Source of the DNA: Buttiauxella selenatireducens
Lineage (GTDB): Bacteria > Pseudomonadota > Gammaproteobacteria > Enterobacterales > Enterobacteriaceae
Reading direction: 5' to 3'
Assembly: GCF_031432975.1 (NCBI RefSeq)
Contig: NZ_CP133838.1
Location: forward strand, 5,146,001-5,210,000
Length of the DNA: 64,000 nt
The translations under genes were made by a program, and so were the position numbers. The notes under the pieces were generated by a model. That model made no database searches, was not told the DNA's origin, and saw nothing but the letters and a program-made list of their open reading frames with translations. Each line of letters starts with the position of its first letter. Position 1 is the stretch's first letter. Positions 51,218-63,084 of the stretch are shown here, piece by piece.

Positions 51218-51340
51218 TACCCAAAATAATTCGAGCCACATCGAGGCGGCAAGTGAACGCATCCCGATGAGCTTACTTAAGTAAGTGATTCGGGTAAGAG
51301 AACGTAGCCAACAAAGATGCGGTTTGAATTATGCAGGGTA
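51218..51340 (+). repeat. ERIC element 4 (glmU-glmS)
   Basis: A full-length ERIC of about 123 bp runs from TACCCAAAATAATTCGAGCC to the end TGAATTATGCAGGGTA. It has the core ATCCCGATGAGCTTACTTAA and GTAAGTGATTCGGGT. It is inside what is normally a single glmUS transcript and ends 55 bp before glmS. Confidence 0.93.
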
Positions 51341-51360
51341 ATACAGGTCAGCGACAACAC

Positions 51361-51377
51361 ATGGCGTAGAACGCCAT
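51361..51377 (+). promoter_or_regulatory. Hairpin in the glmS leader
   Basis: ATGGCG and CGCCAT can pair around TAGAA just upstream of the AGGA ribosome-binding site (51382-51385) and the ATG at 51396. In E. coli an inhibitory leader structure in this place is opened by the small RNA GlmZ; that the same control acts here is inferred from position. Confidence 0.45.
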
Positions 51378-51395
51378 TATCAGGAATCTAATCTT

Positions 51396-53225
51396 ATGTG
51401 TGGAATTGTTGGCGCGGTCGCGCAACGTGATATCGCTGAAATCCTTCTCGAAGGATTACGTCGTCTGGAATACCGTGGTTATGACTCTGCGGGCCTGGCT
51501 GTGGTTGATGAAAAGGGTCATATGACTCGTCTGCGTCGCCTGGGCAAGGTCAATAAACTGGCAGAAGCGGCTGCTGAAACAGCGCTGCATGGCGGAACGG
51601 GTATTGCTCATACTCGTTGGGCGACTCACGGCGAACCATCAGAAACCAACGCGCACCCGCATGTTTCCGAGCATATTGTTGTGGTTCACAACGGTATTAT
51701 CGAAAACTATGAACCCCTGCGTGAAACTCTGCAGGGTCGCGGTTACACCTTCGTTTCACAGACCGATACCGAAGTTATCGCGCACTTAGTTCACTGGGAA
51801 CTGGAGCAAGGCGGTACTCTGCGTGAAGCGGTGCTGCGTACTATTCCTCAACTGCGTGGTGCTTACGGCACGGTTATCATGGATACCCGTAATCCAGACG
51901 TACTGTTAGCGGCGCGTTCAGGTAGCCCGATGGTTATCGGTCTGGGTATGGGTGAAAACTTTATCGCATCCGACCAACTGGCATTACTGCCAGTGACACG
52001 TCGCTTCATCTTCCTTGAGGAAGGCGACATTGCTGAAGTGACTCGTCGTTCCGTTACGGTATTTGATACTAAAGGTGAGCAGGTTAAACGCCCGGACATC
52101 GAATCTAACCTGCAATATGACGCTGGCGACAAAGGTATTTATCGCCACTATATGCAGAAAGAAATCTACGAACAGCCGAATGCGATTAAAAATACGCTGA
52201 CTGGCCGTATCAGCCACGGTGCTGTTGATCTCTCTGAGCTCGGCCCGAAAGCTAACGAAATGCTGTCTCAGGTTGAGCACATTCAAATTGTGGCATGTGG
52301 GACTTCCTACAATTCAGGAATGGTTTCACGCTACTGGTTTGAATCTCTGGCGGGTGTACCTTGCGACGTCGAAATCGCTTCTGAATTCCGCTACCGTAAA
52401 TCCGCGGTTCGCCGCAACAGCCTGATGATTACCCTTTCTCAGTCTGGCGAAACGGCAGATACCCTCGCAGCACTGCGTTTGTCCAAAGAGTTGGGCTACC
52501 TGGGCTCACTGGCTATCTGTAACGTTCCGGGTTCTTCTCTGGTGCGTGAATCCGATTTGGCGCTGATGACCAACGCGGGTACTGAAATCGGCGTGGCGTC
52601 GACCAAGGCATTTACCACTCAGCTTACCGTTCTGCTGATGCTGGTGGCGAAACTGAGCCGTCTGAAGGGTGCCGATGCGCAGATTGAGCACGATATTGTT
52701 CATGGTTTGCAGGCGCTGCCAAGTCGTATCGAGCAAATGCTGTCTCAGGACAAACGCATTGAAGCGCTGGCTGAAGATTTCTCCGATAAGCATCACGCAC
52801 TGTTCTTAGGTCGTGGCGATCAGTATCCAATCGCTATGGAAGGTGCACTGAAGCTTAAAGAGATCTCCTACATCCACGCTGAAGCGTATGCTGCGGGCGA
52901 ACTGAAACATGGCCCACTTGCGCTGATTGATGCGGACATGCCGGTTATTGTGGTCGCACCGAATAACGAATTGCTGGAAAAACTGAAATCGAATATCGAA
53001 GAAGTTCGTGCTCGTGGCGGCGTGTTGTATGTCTTTGCCGATCAGGATGCCGGGTTTACCAGCAGCGATAACATGCACATCATTGAAATGCCGCATGTAG
53101 AAGAAGTCATCGCGCCTATCTTCTATACCGTGCCGTTGCAGTTGCTGTCTTACCACGTCGCGCTGATTAAAGGCACTGACGTTGACCAGCCGCGTAACCT
53201 GGCGAAATCGGTCACTGTAGAATAA
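51396..53225 (+). CDS. glmS: GlmS, glutamine:fructose-6-phosphate aminotransferase
   Basis: The 609-residue enzyme makes glucosamine-6-phosphate, the entry step to amino-sugars. After Met removal Cys1 ([11 protein letters not shown]) is the glutaminase nucleophile. Two SIS domains ([18 protein letters not shown]) form the synthase half, ending in the conserved [13 protein letters not shown]. The length equals E. coli. There is no glmS ribozyme, as expected for a Gram-negative. The end of the gene is the Tn7 target region. Confidence 0.98.
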   Translation: MCGIVGAVAQRDIAEILLEGLRRLEYRGYDSAGLAVVDEKGHMTRLRRLGKVNKLAEAAAETALHGGTGIAHTRWATHGEPSETNAHPHVSEHIVVVHNGIIENYEPLRETLQGRGYTFVSQTDTEVIAHLVHWELEQGGTLREAVLRTIPQLRGAYGTVIMDTRNPDVLLAARSGSPMVIGLGMGENFIASDQLALLPVTRRFIFLEEGDIAEVTRRSVTVFDTKGEQVKRPDIESNLQYDAGDKGIYRHYMQKEIYEQPNAIKNTLTGRISHGAVDLSELGPKANEMLSQVEHIQIVACGTSYNSGMVSRYWFESLAGVPCDVEIASEFRYRKSAVRRNSLMITLSQSGETADTLAALRLSKELGYLGSLAICNVPGSSLVRESDLALMTNAGTEIGVASTKAFTTQLTVLLMLVAKLSRLKGADAQIEHDIVHGLQALPSRIEQMLSQDKRIEALAEDFSDKHHALFLGRGDQYPIAMEGALKLKEISYIHAEAYAAGELKHGPLALIDADMPVIVVAPNNELLEKLKSNIEEVRARGGVLYVFADQDAGFTSSDNMHIIEMPHVEEVIAPIFYTVPLQLLSYHVALIKGTDVDQPRNLAKSVTVE

Positions 53226-53252
53226 CTTTCTGCGTTATCGCTTAAAGTCTAA
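53185..53252 (+). other. attTn7 region at the end of glmS
   Basis: The last codons (CGCGTAACCTGGCGAAATC, continuing to the stop at 53225) are the conserved TnsD recognition region. Tn7 inserts about 25 bp past the stop, near 53250, just at the terminator. No Tn7 ends or tns genes are seen, so the site is empty. Confidence 0.75.
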
Positions 53253-53276
53253 AGCGCCTCTCGAGGGCGCTTTTTT
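53252..53276 (+). terminator. Terminator of glmUS
   Basis: AAGCGCC and GGGCGCTT form a hairpin with a TCTCGA-type loop, followed by six Ts, 27 bp after glmS. Confidence 0.85.
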
Positions 53277-53321
53277 ATTTATGTGTGTATAGTTCGCTTT
53301 TTTACAGAGGTACACAGCGCG

Positions 53322-54047
53322 ATGCTGACTGAATCTTCCATTCGAATTAATAAATACATTAGCGATAGCGGTATCTGCTCTCGCCGTGAAGCCGATCGCT
53401 ACGTCGAACAGGGCTGTGTTTTTATTAACGGCAGGCAGGTCAGTTTTGGCGCTCAGGTCTTTACTGGCGACGTGGTAAAAGTGAACGATCAGCTTATTGA
53501 GCCGCGAGATGACAACGGCCTGGTGCTAATCGCGCTGAATAAGCCTGTTGGCATCATCACAACGATGAAAAAGAGCGTGCGAAATAATATCAGCACTCTC
53601 ATTACCGGCGACCAACGTATATCCCCGATAGGGCGTCTGGATAAAGATTCGCAGGGGCTAATTTTGCTGACCAACCACGGTGATGTGGTTAATAAAATTC
53701 TGCGCGCGGGCAATAATCATGAAAAAGAATATGTGGTTAGCGTCAATAAGCCGGTAACTGACGAGTTTATTACAGGTTTATGCGCGGGTGTGCCTATTCT
53801 GGGTACGGTGACAAAACAATGCAAAGTGACGAAAGAATCGGATCGGGTATTTCGTATTACTTTGGTTCAGGGGTTGAATCGCCAGATCCGCCGGATGTGT
53901 AAATATTTCGGCTATGAAGTTACCCGACTTGAACGCATCCGCATCATGAATATCCATCTGGAAGGGCTGCCGCTGGGGGAATCGCGCTGCTTGAGCCGCG
54001 ACGAACAGGACGAGCTATTAAAGCGGATTGAGCACTCAGAATCCTGA
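53322..54047 (+). CDS. RluF-like 23S rRNA / tRNA pseudouridine synthase
   Basis: The 241-residue protein has an N-terminal S4 RNA-binding domain ([20 protein letters not shown]) and an RsuA/RluB-type catalytic domain with [19 protein letters not shown] (catalytic Asp in RLD) and [20 protein letters not shown]. It aligns with E. coli RluF, which modifies U2604 of 23S and U35 of tRNA-Tyr, but lacks the long basic C-terminal tail. E. coli rluF is at another locus, so this is either a relocated rluF or a paralogue. I start it at ATG 53322 ([10 protein letters not shown]), matching RluF; an upstream in-frame ATG at 53283 lies in the glmS terminator. Confidence 0.85.
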   Translation: MLTESSIRINKYISDSGICSRREADRYVEQGCVFINGRQVSFGAQVFTGDVVKVNDQLIEPRDDNGLVLIALNKPVGIITTMKKSVRNNISTLITGDQRISPIGRLDKDSQGLILLTNHGDVVNKILRAGNNHEKEYVVSVNKPVTDEFITGLCAGVPILGTVTKQCKVTKESDRVFRITLVQGLNRQIRRMCKYFGYEVTRLERIRIMNIHLEGLPLGESRCLSRDEQDELLKRIEHSES

Positions 54048-54079
54048 ATATGACAGTTGGAAATATGGCTCAAAGTGGC

Positions 54080-55228
<1,149 letters not shown>

Positions 55229-55234
55229 TTAACT

Positions 55235-55354
55235 CGTCATACTTCGAGCTACAGGTGCGTTGACTGCACTTTCTCACCCCAGTCACATCGTTAATCTATG
55301 TTCCTGGGGATTCATGAGTTTGTCGCCTGCCTGTAACTCGAATTATTTAGAGTA
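55235..55354 (-). repeat. ERIC element 5 (pstS-pstC)
   Basis: In minus orientation it reads TACTCTAAATAATTCGAGTT, then GAATCCCCAGGAAC and GTGACTGGGGTGAGAAAGTG. It ends at CGTCATAC-type sequence and spans about 120 bp. The AGCTTAC/GTAAGT centre is degenerate. It fills most of the 176-bp gap inside the pst operon. Confidence 0.88.
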
Positions 55355-55401
55355 AACTCCGGAGTGAAACCCCGGGGAAAACCCAAAACAACTAAGAGTA
55401 A

Positions 55402-58075
<2,674 letters not shown>

Positions 58076-58087
58076 TCGGGAGAAAAA

Positions 58088-58813
58088 ATGGACAGCCTCA
58101 ACCTTAACAAACACATTTCCGGCCAGTTTAACGCCGAGCTGGAATATATCCGCACCCAGGTGATGACCATGGGTGGGCTGGTGGAGCAACAGCTTTCTGA
58201 TGCGATCACCGCCATGCACAATCAAGATGGTGAGCTGGCAAAACGCGTCATTGAAGGCGACCACAAAGTTAATATGATGGAAGTCGCTATTGATGAAGCC
58301 TGTGTGCGCATCATTGCTAAACGCCAGCCAACCGCCAGCGACTTGCGCCTGGTGATGGCTATCATCAAAACGATTTCTGAGCTGGAACGTATCGGTGATG
58401 TGGCAGATAAAATCTGCCGTACGGCGCTGGAGAAATTCTCTCAACAGCACCAACCGCTGTTGGTAAGCCTTGAGTCTTTAGGCCGCCACACCGTGCAAAT
58501 GCTGCATGATGTTCTGGACGCATTTGCGCGCATGGATCTTAACGAAGCGGTGCGTATCTATCGTGAAGATAAGAAAGTTGACCAGGAATATGAAGGCATC
58601 GTACGTCAGTTGATGACGTATATGATGGAAGACTCACGCACCATTCCAAGCGTGCTGACCGCGCTGTTCTGTGCGCGTTCTATCGAGCGTATCGGTGACC
58701 GTTGCCAGAATATCTGTGAGTTTATTTTCTACTTCGTCAAAGGACAGGACTTCCGTCATGTCGGTGGCGATGAGCTGGATAAATTGCTGGCGGGTAAAGA
58801 CCCGAAAGAGTGA
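58088..58813 (+). CDS. phoU: PhoU, negative regulator of the Pho regulon
   Basis: The 241-residue cytoplasmic protein has two three-helix PhoU domains with metal-binding motifs ([13 protein letters not shown] and [14 protein letters not shown], each E-x-x-R-I-G-D). It links PstB to PhoR and keeps Pho signalling off when phosphate is plentiful. It is the last gene of pstSCAB-phoU, 12 bp after pstB. Confidence 0.98.
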   Translation: MDSLNLNKHISGQFNAELEYIRTQVMTMGGLVEQQLSDAITAMHNQDGELAKRVIEGDHKVNMMEVAIDEACVRIIAKRQPTASDLRLVMAIIKTISELERIGDVADKICRTALEKFSQQHQPLLVSLESLGRHTVQMLHDVLDAFARMDLNEAVRIYREDKKVDQEYEGIVRQLMTYMMEDSRTIPSVLTALFCARSIERIGDRCQNICEFIFYFVKGQDFRHVGGDELDKLLAGKDPKE

Positions 58814-58830
58814 TTAAAAAAAGAGTTAAT

Positions 58831-58859
58831 AAAAACGCCAGCGAATCGCTGGCGTTTTT
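58831..58859. terminator. Bidirectional terminator between phoU and the PTS genes
   Basis: AAAAACGCCAGCGAATCGCT followed by GGCGTTTTT is a symmetric hairpin with A and T runs, serving both convergent transcripts. Confidence 0.88.
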
Positions 58860-58867
58860 ATTAGTGT

Positions 58868-60124
58868 CTAGCGAACAATAATCCCTAACAGAATACCCAG
58901 CGCGCCAAAGTCTGCATCGCTGAAAGTGGTGTTGGCAAAGCCAATATCACCCAGCACTGGCAGCAAGAACACAGGCAGGAAGGTAATCAGCAAACCTTGA
59001 GCGAACGCTCCCAGAATAGCCCCACGACGTCCACCTGTTGCGTTACCAAATACCCCTGCCGCCGCGCCGACGAAGAAGTGTGGCACCACGCCTGGGATAA
59101 TCACCGTCATGTTCAGCAGATACAGCGCAAACATGCCGATTAAACCCGCAGCAAAGCTGCTCAGGAAGCCAACCAATACCGCATTCGGTGCATAAGGGAA
59201 CACGACCGGGCAATCGAGAGCCGGTTTTGCGTTCGGAACCAGTTTGTCGGAAATACCTTTGAACGCGGGAACGATTTCCGCGATCACCATGCGCACACCT
59301 TGCAGAATGATGTACACGCCTGCGGCAAAGGTGATGGATTGCATGATGGAGAACATGAACCAGTTTTTGCCACCGCTCAGCTCTTTCACGACATCAGCAC
59401 CCGCGAACAAACAGGTGACCAGGAAGATAATGCTCATGGTAAAGGAGATAGCGACTGGCGTATCACGCAAGAACAGCAGACTTTTCGGCACGTTCATGTC
59501 TTCAGTCGAGTGTTCTTTATTACCAAACTTGCTGCCGATGAACCCTGCCAGAACATAAGATAATGTCGAGAAGTGGCCGATGGCGACGTCATCAGAACCG
59601 GTGACCTTCTTCATGTAAGGGTGTGCAATGGCTGGGAAAAAGACCATCGCCACGCCAACAACCAAAGAGCCAACGGCAATCAGCGTAACACCGGTCATAC
59701 CTGCCGTTGCCAGGATCACAGCTACCATCATCGACATAAATAATGTGTGATGGCCGGTAAGGAAGATAAATTTCCACGGCGTGAAACGGGCAATCAAGAT
59801 ATTGATAACCATGGCGAAGAACATGATCATCGCCATCTCTTTCCCGAAGCTTTTCTGCGCTACGGAAACAATGGCTTCATTGTTCGGCACCACGCCCTGA
59901 ATACCAAAAGCGTGTTGGAAAATGTTTGCGAAGTCACCCAGTGATGACACCACTAAACCGGCGCCCGCACCTAAAATCACAAAACCCATAATGGTTTTAA
60001 CGGTGCCTTTAATACATTCGGTGACCGGTTTTTTCTGTGCAATCAGGCCAATCAAGGCGATTAAACCGACCAGCACTGCTGGTTCGGAAAGCACATCGCT
60101 CATCAAAAAACGAAAGAAATCCAT
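58868..60124 (-). CDS. PTS EIIC permease, ascorbate (UlaA/SgaT) family
   Basis: The 418-residue membrane protein has 10-12 predicted helices and resembles UlaA-type permeases (TGHHTLFMSMM, VVPHFFVGAAAGVFGNATGG, RRGAILGAFAQG). It is somewhat shorter than E. coli UlaA (465) and ends GALGILLGIIVR. It is the third gene of an EIIA-EIIB-EIIC operon. The substrate is unknown: the ascorbate catabolic genes (ulaDEFG) are not next to it, and the adjacent regulator is LacI-type, not the DeoR-type UlaR. Confidence 0.85.
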   Translation of the reverse strand: MDFFRFLMSDVLSEPAVLVGLIALIGLIAQKKPVTECIKGTVKTIMGFVILGAGAGLVVSSLGDFANIFQHAFGIQGVVPNNEAIVSVAQKSFGKEMAMIMFFAMVINILIARFTPWKFIFLTGHHTLFMSMMVAVILATAGMTGVTLIAVGSLVVGVAMVFFPAIAHPYMKKVTGSDDVAIGHFSTLSYVLAGFIGSKFGNKEHSTEDMNVPKSLLFLRDTPVAISFTMSIIFLVTCLFAGADVVKELSGGKNWFMFSIMQSITFAAGVYIILQGVRMVIAEIVPAFKGISDKLVPNAKPALDCPVVFPYAPNAVLVGFLSSFAAGLIGMFALYLLNMTVIIPGVVPHFFVGAAAGVFGNATGGRRGAILGAFAQGLLITFLPVFLLPVLGDIGFANTTFSDADFGALGILLGIIVR

Positions 60125-60136
60125 TACGACCTCGAC

Positions 60137-60424
60137 TTACAGTGCGCCTAACTCGGTTAATGCCACGGACAAACGTTCTTTCATGGCTTTCTTGTCGATC
60201 ATGTTGTCCAGAGCAACGATTTTCCCTGCGACGGACTGTGCGACGAGTTGCTCGGCAATGTCCTTGGTGCCGACATAAATATCGCTCGGTGTGCCTTTAG
60301 CTGAGCCGAGGTCAACATGATCAACATCAGCGCTGACTGCCAGATCTTTCAGAATGCTTTTAATGCTCATTTCCATCATCAGACTGGTGCCTAAACCGTT
60401 ACCGCAAACCACTGTAATTTTCAT
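60137..60424 (-). CDS. PTS EIIB, ascorbate-type
   Basis: The 95-residue cytoplasmic domain starts MKITVVCGNGLGTSLMMEMS, with the phosphorylated Cys7 in the CGNGLGTS loop, typical of UlaB/SgaB. It takes phosphate from EIIA and passes it to the sugar bound by EIIC. It lies 12 bp before the EIIC gene and 15 bp after the EIIA gene. Confidence 0.88.
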   Translation of the reverse strand: MKITVVCGNGLGTSLMMEMSIKSILKDLAVSADVDHVDLGSAKGTPSDIYVGTKDIAEQLVAQSVAGKIVALDNMIDKKAMKERLSVALTELGAL

Positions 60425-60439
60425 AATTGTTCCCCTGGA

Positions 60440-60883
60440 TTAATAGCGCGCAATGACGGACAAAATGTCTTGCGTTGTTTTGGCCTGCAAAATGGCCTGA
60501 ATGTCTTGTTCGTTATCGAATAATTGGGCGAGTTGAGAAATCGCTTCAATGTGGCTGGTGCTGTCGGTTGCCGCTAACACAATCAACAACTTCACCGGAT
60601 CGTTTTCATCGGCATCGAAATTCACGCCTGAAGTGATAAGCGTCAGTGCCAGAGAGAGTTTGTTTGCACCTTCTTCCGGACGTGCATGGGGCATCGCAAT
60701 ACCTGGGCCAACCACATAGTACGGGCCGATGGCTTCATGTGAGCGGTAGATAGCCTCGACATAGCGCGGTTCGATCGAACCGTTCTCAATCAGCGGACGG
60801 CATGAAATAGCCACGGCATCGCGCCAGTCTTTAGCCTTTTCTACGACCTGTACAACCTCTGTGGTTAATAGTGTTTTTAACAT
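60440..60883 (-). CDS. PTS EIIA, mannitol/fructose-type (UlaC-like)
   Basis: The 147-residue domain has the phospho-acceptor His66 in GPGIAMPHARPEEGANK, the PTS EIIA type-2 signature, and is like UlaC in length. It is first in the operon, downstream of the operator cluster. The start codon is ATG at 60883, with GGGAG 11 bases upstream. Confidence 0.88.
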   Translation of the reverse strand: MLKTLLTTEVVQVVEKAKDWRDAVAISCRPLIENGSIEPRYVEAIYRSHEAIGPYYVVGPGIAMPHARPEEGANKLSLALTLITSGVNFDADENDPVKLLIVLAATDSTSHIEAISQLAQLFDNEQDIQAILQAKTTQDILSVIARY

Positions 60884-60942
60884 GCGACTGATAACTCCCG
60901 ATGATAATTAACAGGAGGGTAGATTTTTCAGACAGTAATTAA

Positions 60943-60958
60943 TGTGATGGTTGTCTCA
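60943..60958. promoter_or_regulatory. CRP-like site in the PTS/LacI control region
   Basis: TGTGATGGTTGTCTCA matches TGTGA-N6-TCACA in nine of ten positions. It lies beside the operator cluster, so catabolite control is likely, as for most PTS operons. Confidence 0.6.
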
Positions 60959-60960
60959 TT

Positions 60961-61008
60961 TGATAGCGCTACCTGATAGCGCTATCAAGCTTTGTGATAG
61001 CGCTATCA
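60961..61008. promoter_or_regulatory. Three operator-like palindromes for the LacI-type regulator
   Basis: TGATAGCGCTATCA occurs exactly twice (60974-60987 and 60995-61008), and a third, imperfect copy TGATAGCGCTACCT is at 60961-60974. Centres are 13 and 21 bp apart. The symmetric 14-mer with a CG-rich centre fits a LacI-family operator. All lie between the divergent EIIA and lacI-type genes. Confidence 0.75.
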
Positions 61009-61153
61009 TTTCTCCTCCGTCTGACTTTGGCTATATCGGGTTCCCGCATATACAATGCGATAGAGCATTTGCTGCCGTGGGCAATGAGTTGACAGATTGA
61101 TGGTGAAATAAAAATAATGAAAACAGTAAGTTGTAATTGTCCCGGGAGCCAGA

Positions 61154-62188
61154 ATGGAAAAAATGCGTAAGCGTCGTGGTACCGGACGAGTCACGCTGCA
61201 AGAAGTCGCCAATTATGCGGGTGTTGGAACCATGACGGTTTCCCGGGCGTTGAGAACGCCGGAGCAGGTTTCCGACAAATTGCGCGAGAAGATAGAACAA
61301 GCAGTGGAAGAATTGGGTTATATCCCCAATCGGGCTGCGGGCGCGCTGGCTTCTGGTCACAGCGATACGGTCGCCGTGCTGATACCTTCTCTGACCGATA
61401 AAGCCAGTTCGCGCTTTATGCAGTCATTACAGCAAGTACTGAATAAAAATGAGTTCCAGCTACTGCTTGGTTGCCATGAACATAATCAGCATAAAGAAGC
61501 TGAAATTTTAATGACGTTACTGCAAAGCAATCCGGCTGCACTGGTGATTTTTGGTTCTCAGTTGGCAGAAAAAACCTACCAGATTCTCGAAAAAACCAAT
61601 ATTCCCACCATTAACGTCGTCGGTTCCCCTTTCAGCCAGGCGCGAATTACGCTTGAAACGGCATTTTTTGAGGCGTCACATAAACTGACCGAACATCTGT
61701 TGGATCAGGGGTATAAGAATATCGGTTTTATCGGTGCGCACATGGACAACCGCTTACAGCGCCAGCAACTGAACGGCTGGCATAAAGCGATGCTGAGTCG
61801 TTACCAGAATTCCGACCAGGTGATCACCACGCCGGATGCCGCTAGCTTGCAGTTTGGCCGTTATGCATTGACCGAAATATTACAACGCCAGCCAGAACTG
61901 GATGCTGTGATTTGCAGCCATGAGGAGATTGCGCTAGGCATCATGTTTGAGTGCCAACGGCGCTTGCTGAAAATCCCCGGAAATATCGCGGTGGCTTGTC
62001 TCGACGGCTCGGACAGTTGCGATCAAACGCATCCGACGCTGACCTCAATCCGTATTGATTATAAAAAAATGGGTAAAGATGCGGGTAAGCTACTGATTGA
62101 GCTGTTGAATGATGAGCGGGACGACGAATTAGACGAATCGCGAGTTGAGCAATTCAGCTACCAGATTGAATTGCGCCAGAGTACTTGA
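61154..62188 (+). CDS. LacI-family (GntR/IdnR-like) transcriptional regulator
   Basis: The 344-residue protein has an N-terminal helix-turn-helix (VTLQEVANYAGVGTMTVSRA), the hinge helix region (PNRAAGALASGHSD) and a periplasmic-binding-protein-like effector domain. The sequence around MTVSRALRTPEQVS and ELGYIPNRA resembles E. coli GntR (gluconate repressor) more than LacI. It is divergent from the PTS operon and probably represses it through the three palindromes. GGGAG stands six bases before the ATG. The effector is unknown. Confidence 0.87.
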   Translation: MEKMRKRRGTGRVTLQEVANYAGVGTMTVSRALRTPEQVSDKLREKIEQAVEELGYIPNRAAGALASGHSDTVAVLIPSLTDKASSRFMQSLQQVLNKNEFQLLLGCHEHNQHKEAEILMTLLQSNPAALVIFGSQLAEKTYQILEKTNIPTINVVGSPFSQARITLETAFFEASHKLTEHLLDQGYKNIGFIGAHMDNRLQRQQLNGWHKAMLSRYQNSDQVITTPDAASLQFGRYALTEILQRQPELDAVICSHEEIALGIMFECQRRLLKIPGNIAVACLDGSDSCDQTHPTLTSIRIDYKKMGKDAGKLLIELLNDERDDELDESRVEQFSYQIELRQST

Positions 62189-62203
62189 ACACATCCGTTG
62201 CAG

Positions 62204-62230
62204 GGCGGATAAGCGCAAGCGCTATCCGCC
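62204..62230. repeat. REP-like palindrome between the LacI-type gene and yieH
   Basis: GGCGGATAAGCGCAAGCGCT followed by ATCCGCC is a near-perfect inverted repeat of the REP/PU type (GGCGGATAAGCG resembles the E. coli REP core). It lies between convergent genes and may also work as a transcription barrier. Confidence 0.7.
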
Positions 62231-62238
62231 AGATTTCT

Positions 62239-62904
62239 TTATTCCGTAATATCCCAACCACGCGCGCGCCATAATTCCGGCAACTGCGCCAAATCGGTAA
62301 AGGTCGTTACTTTCGGATGGTCAATTGGCTTGTTATGCGGATCGGCGCAGAAGTAGAAAACGTCCATTCCTGCGGCAATACCGGATTGCGCTCCAGCCAT
62401 CGAATCATCCACCAGCACACAGTTTTTCACATCCACGCGCATCGCATCGGCGGCATGGAACATGATCGCCGGATCGGGTTTCCATGCCTTGATGTCATAA
62501 CCGCTAAACAGTTTGTCCGGGAAATGACCGAGCATGCCTGTTTTGCCCAGCGAATGCTGCATTTTGCTGACCGGGCCATTAGAAACGATACACATCGGCA
62601 CCTTGATTTGCGCAATGAGCGCTGCAGCACCTTCAATCTCCACGAGTTCGCTGTCGAAAAGTCGCGAAACTTCTGCGCGAAAAATTTTCTCCAGCTCTTC
62701 TTTTGCGAAGTTCACGCCATGTTGGGCATTGATAGTGTCGATGATCTCGTAGAGCTTGATCCCCTTGAAGGTTTTATGAACTTCCTCAAGCGCAAGTTCA
62801 ATGCCGTTTTGCGCAAACATATGCACGTAGGCTTTGGAGCAAATAACCTCACTATCAACCAGCGTACCATCGCAGTCGAAGAACACCGCATCTATCCGGG
62901 ACAT
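62239..62904 (-). CDS. yieH: YieH, 6-phosphogluconate phosphatase (HAD superfamily)
   Basis: The 221-residue protein has the length of E. coli YieH. HAD motif I is FFDCDGTLVDSE, motif II is CIVSNGP, motif III Lys is in AWKPDPAIMFH, and motif IV is VLVDDSMAG. YieH hydrolyses 6-phosphogluconate and prefers cofactor Mg2+, Mn2+ or Co2+. It is divergent from adeP, as in E. coli. In E. coli the cbr/bgl genes lie between it and phoU; here the PTS/LacI cluster does. Confidence 0.94.
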   Translation of the reverse strand: MSRIDAVFFDCDGTLVDSEVICSKAYVHMFAQNGIELALEEVHKTFKGIKLYEIIDTINAQHGVNFAKEELEKIFRAEVSRLFDSELVEIEGAAALIAQIKVPMCIVSNGPVSKMQHSLGKTGMLGHFPDKLFSGYDIKAWKPDPAIMFHAADAMRVDVKNCVLVDDSMAGAQSGIAAGMDVFYFCADPHNKPIDHPKVTTFTDLAQLPELWRARGWDITE

Positions 62905-63084
62905 ACCGCTTCCTTTTATTAAAGTGAAGGATCATCTTACCCAATTTGCGCAATTTTTGCGGCACGCAATCGTTGCCGTATAAGAGTTTTCAATGAAAAA
63001 AATACAATGTTGGTCATTATGTTTTGTATTTTTTGGTATAGGATAGCGACGGATTTTTCCTCTCAATGTTCGGAATTAAGACTA

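Noticed and set aside
51396-51460. Possible glmS ribozyme
   Set aside because: The region upstream of glmS holds repeats and a short hairpin, with no ribozyme core; control by GlmZ is the enterobacterial mode.
53185-53330. Possible Tn7-like element after glmS
   Set aside because: There are no Tn7 end repeats, target duplication or tns genes; only the empty attachment region and an rluF-like gene are present.
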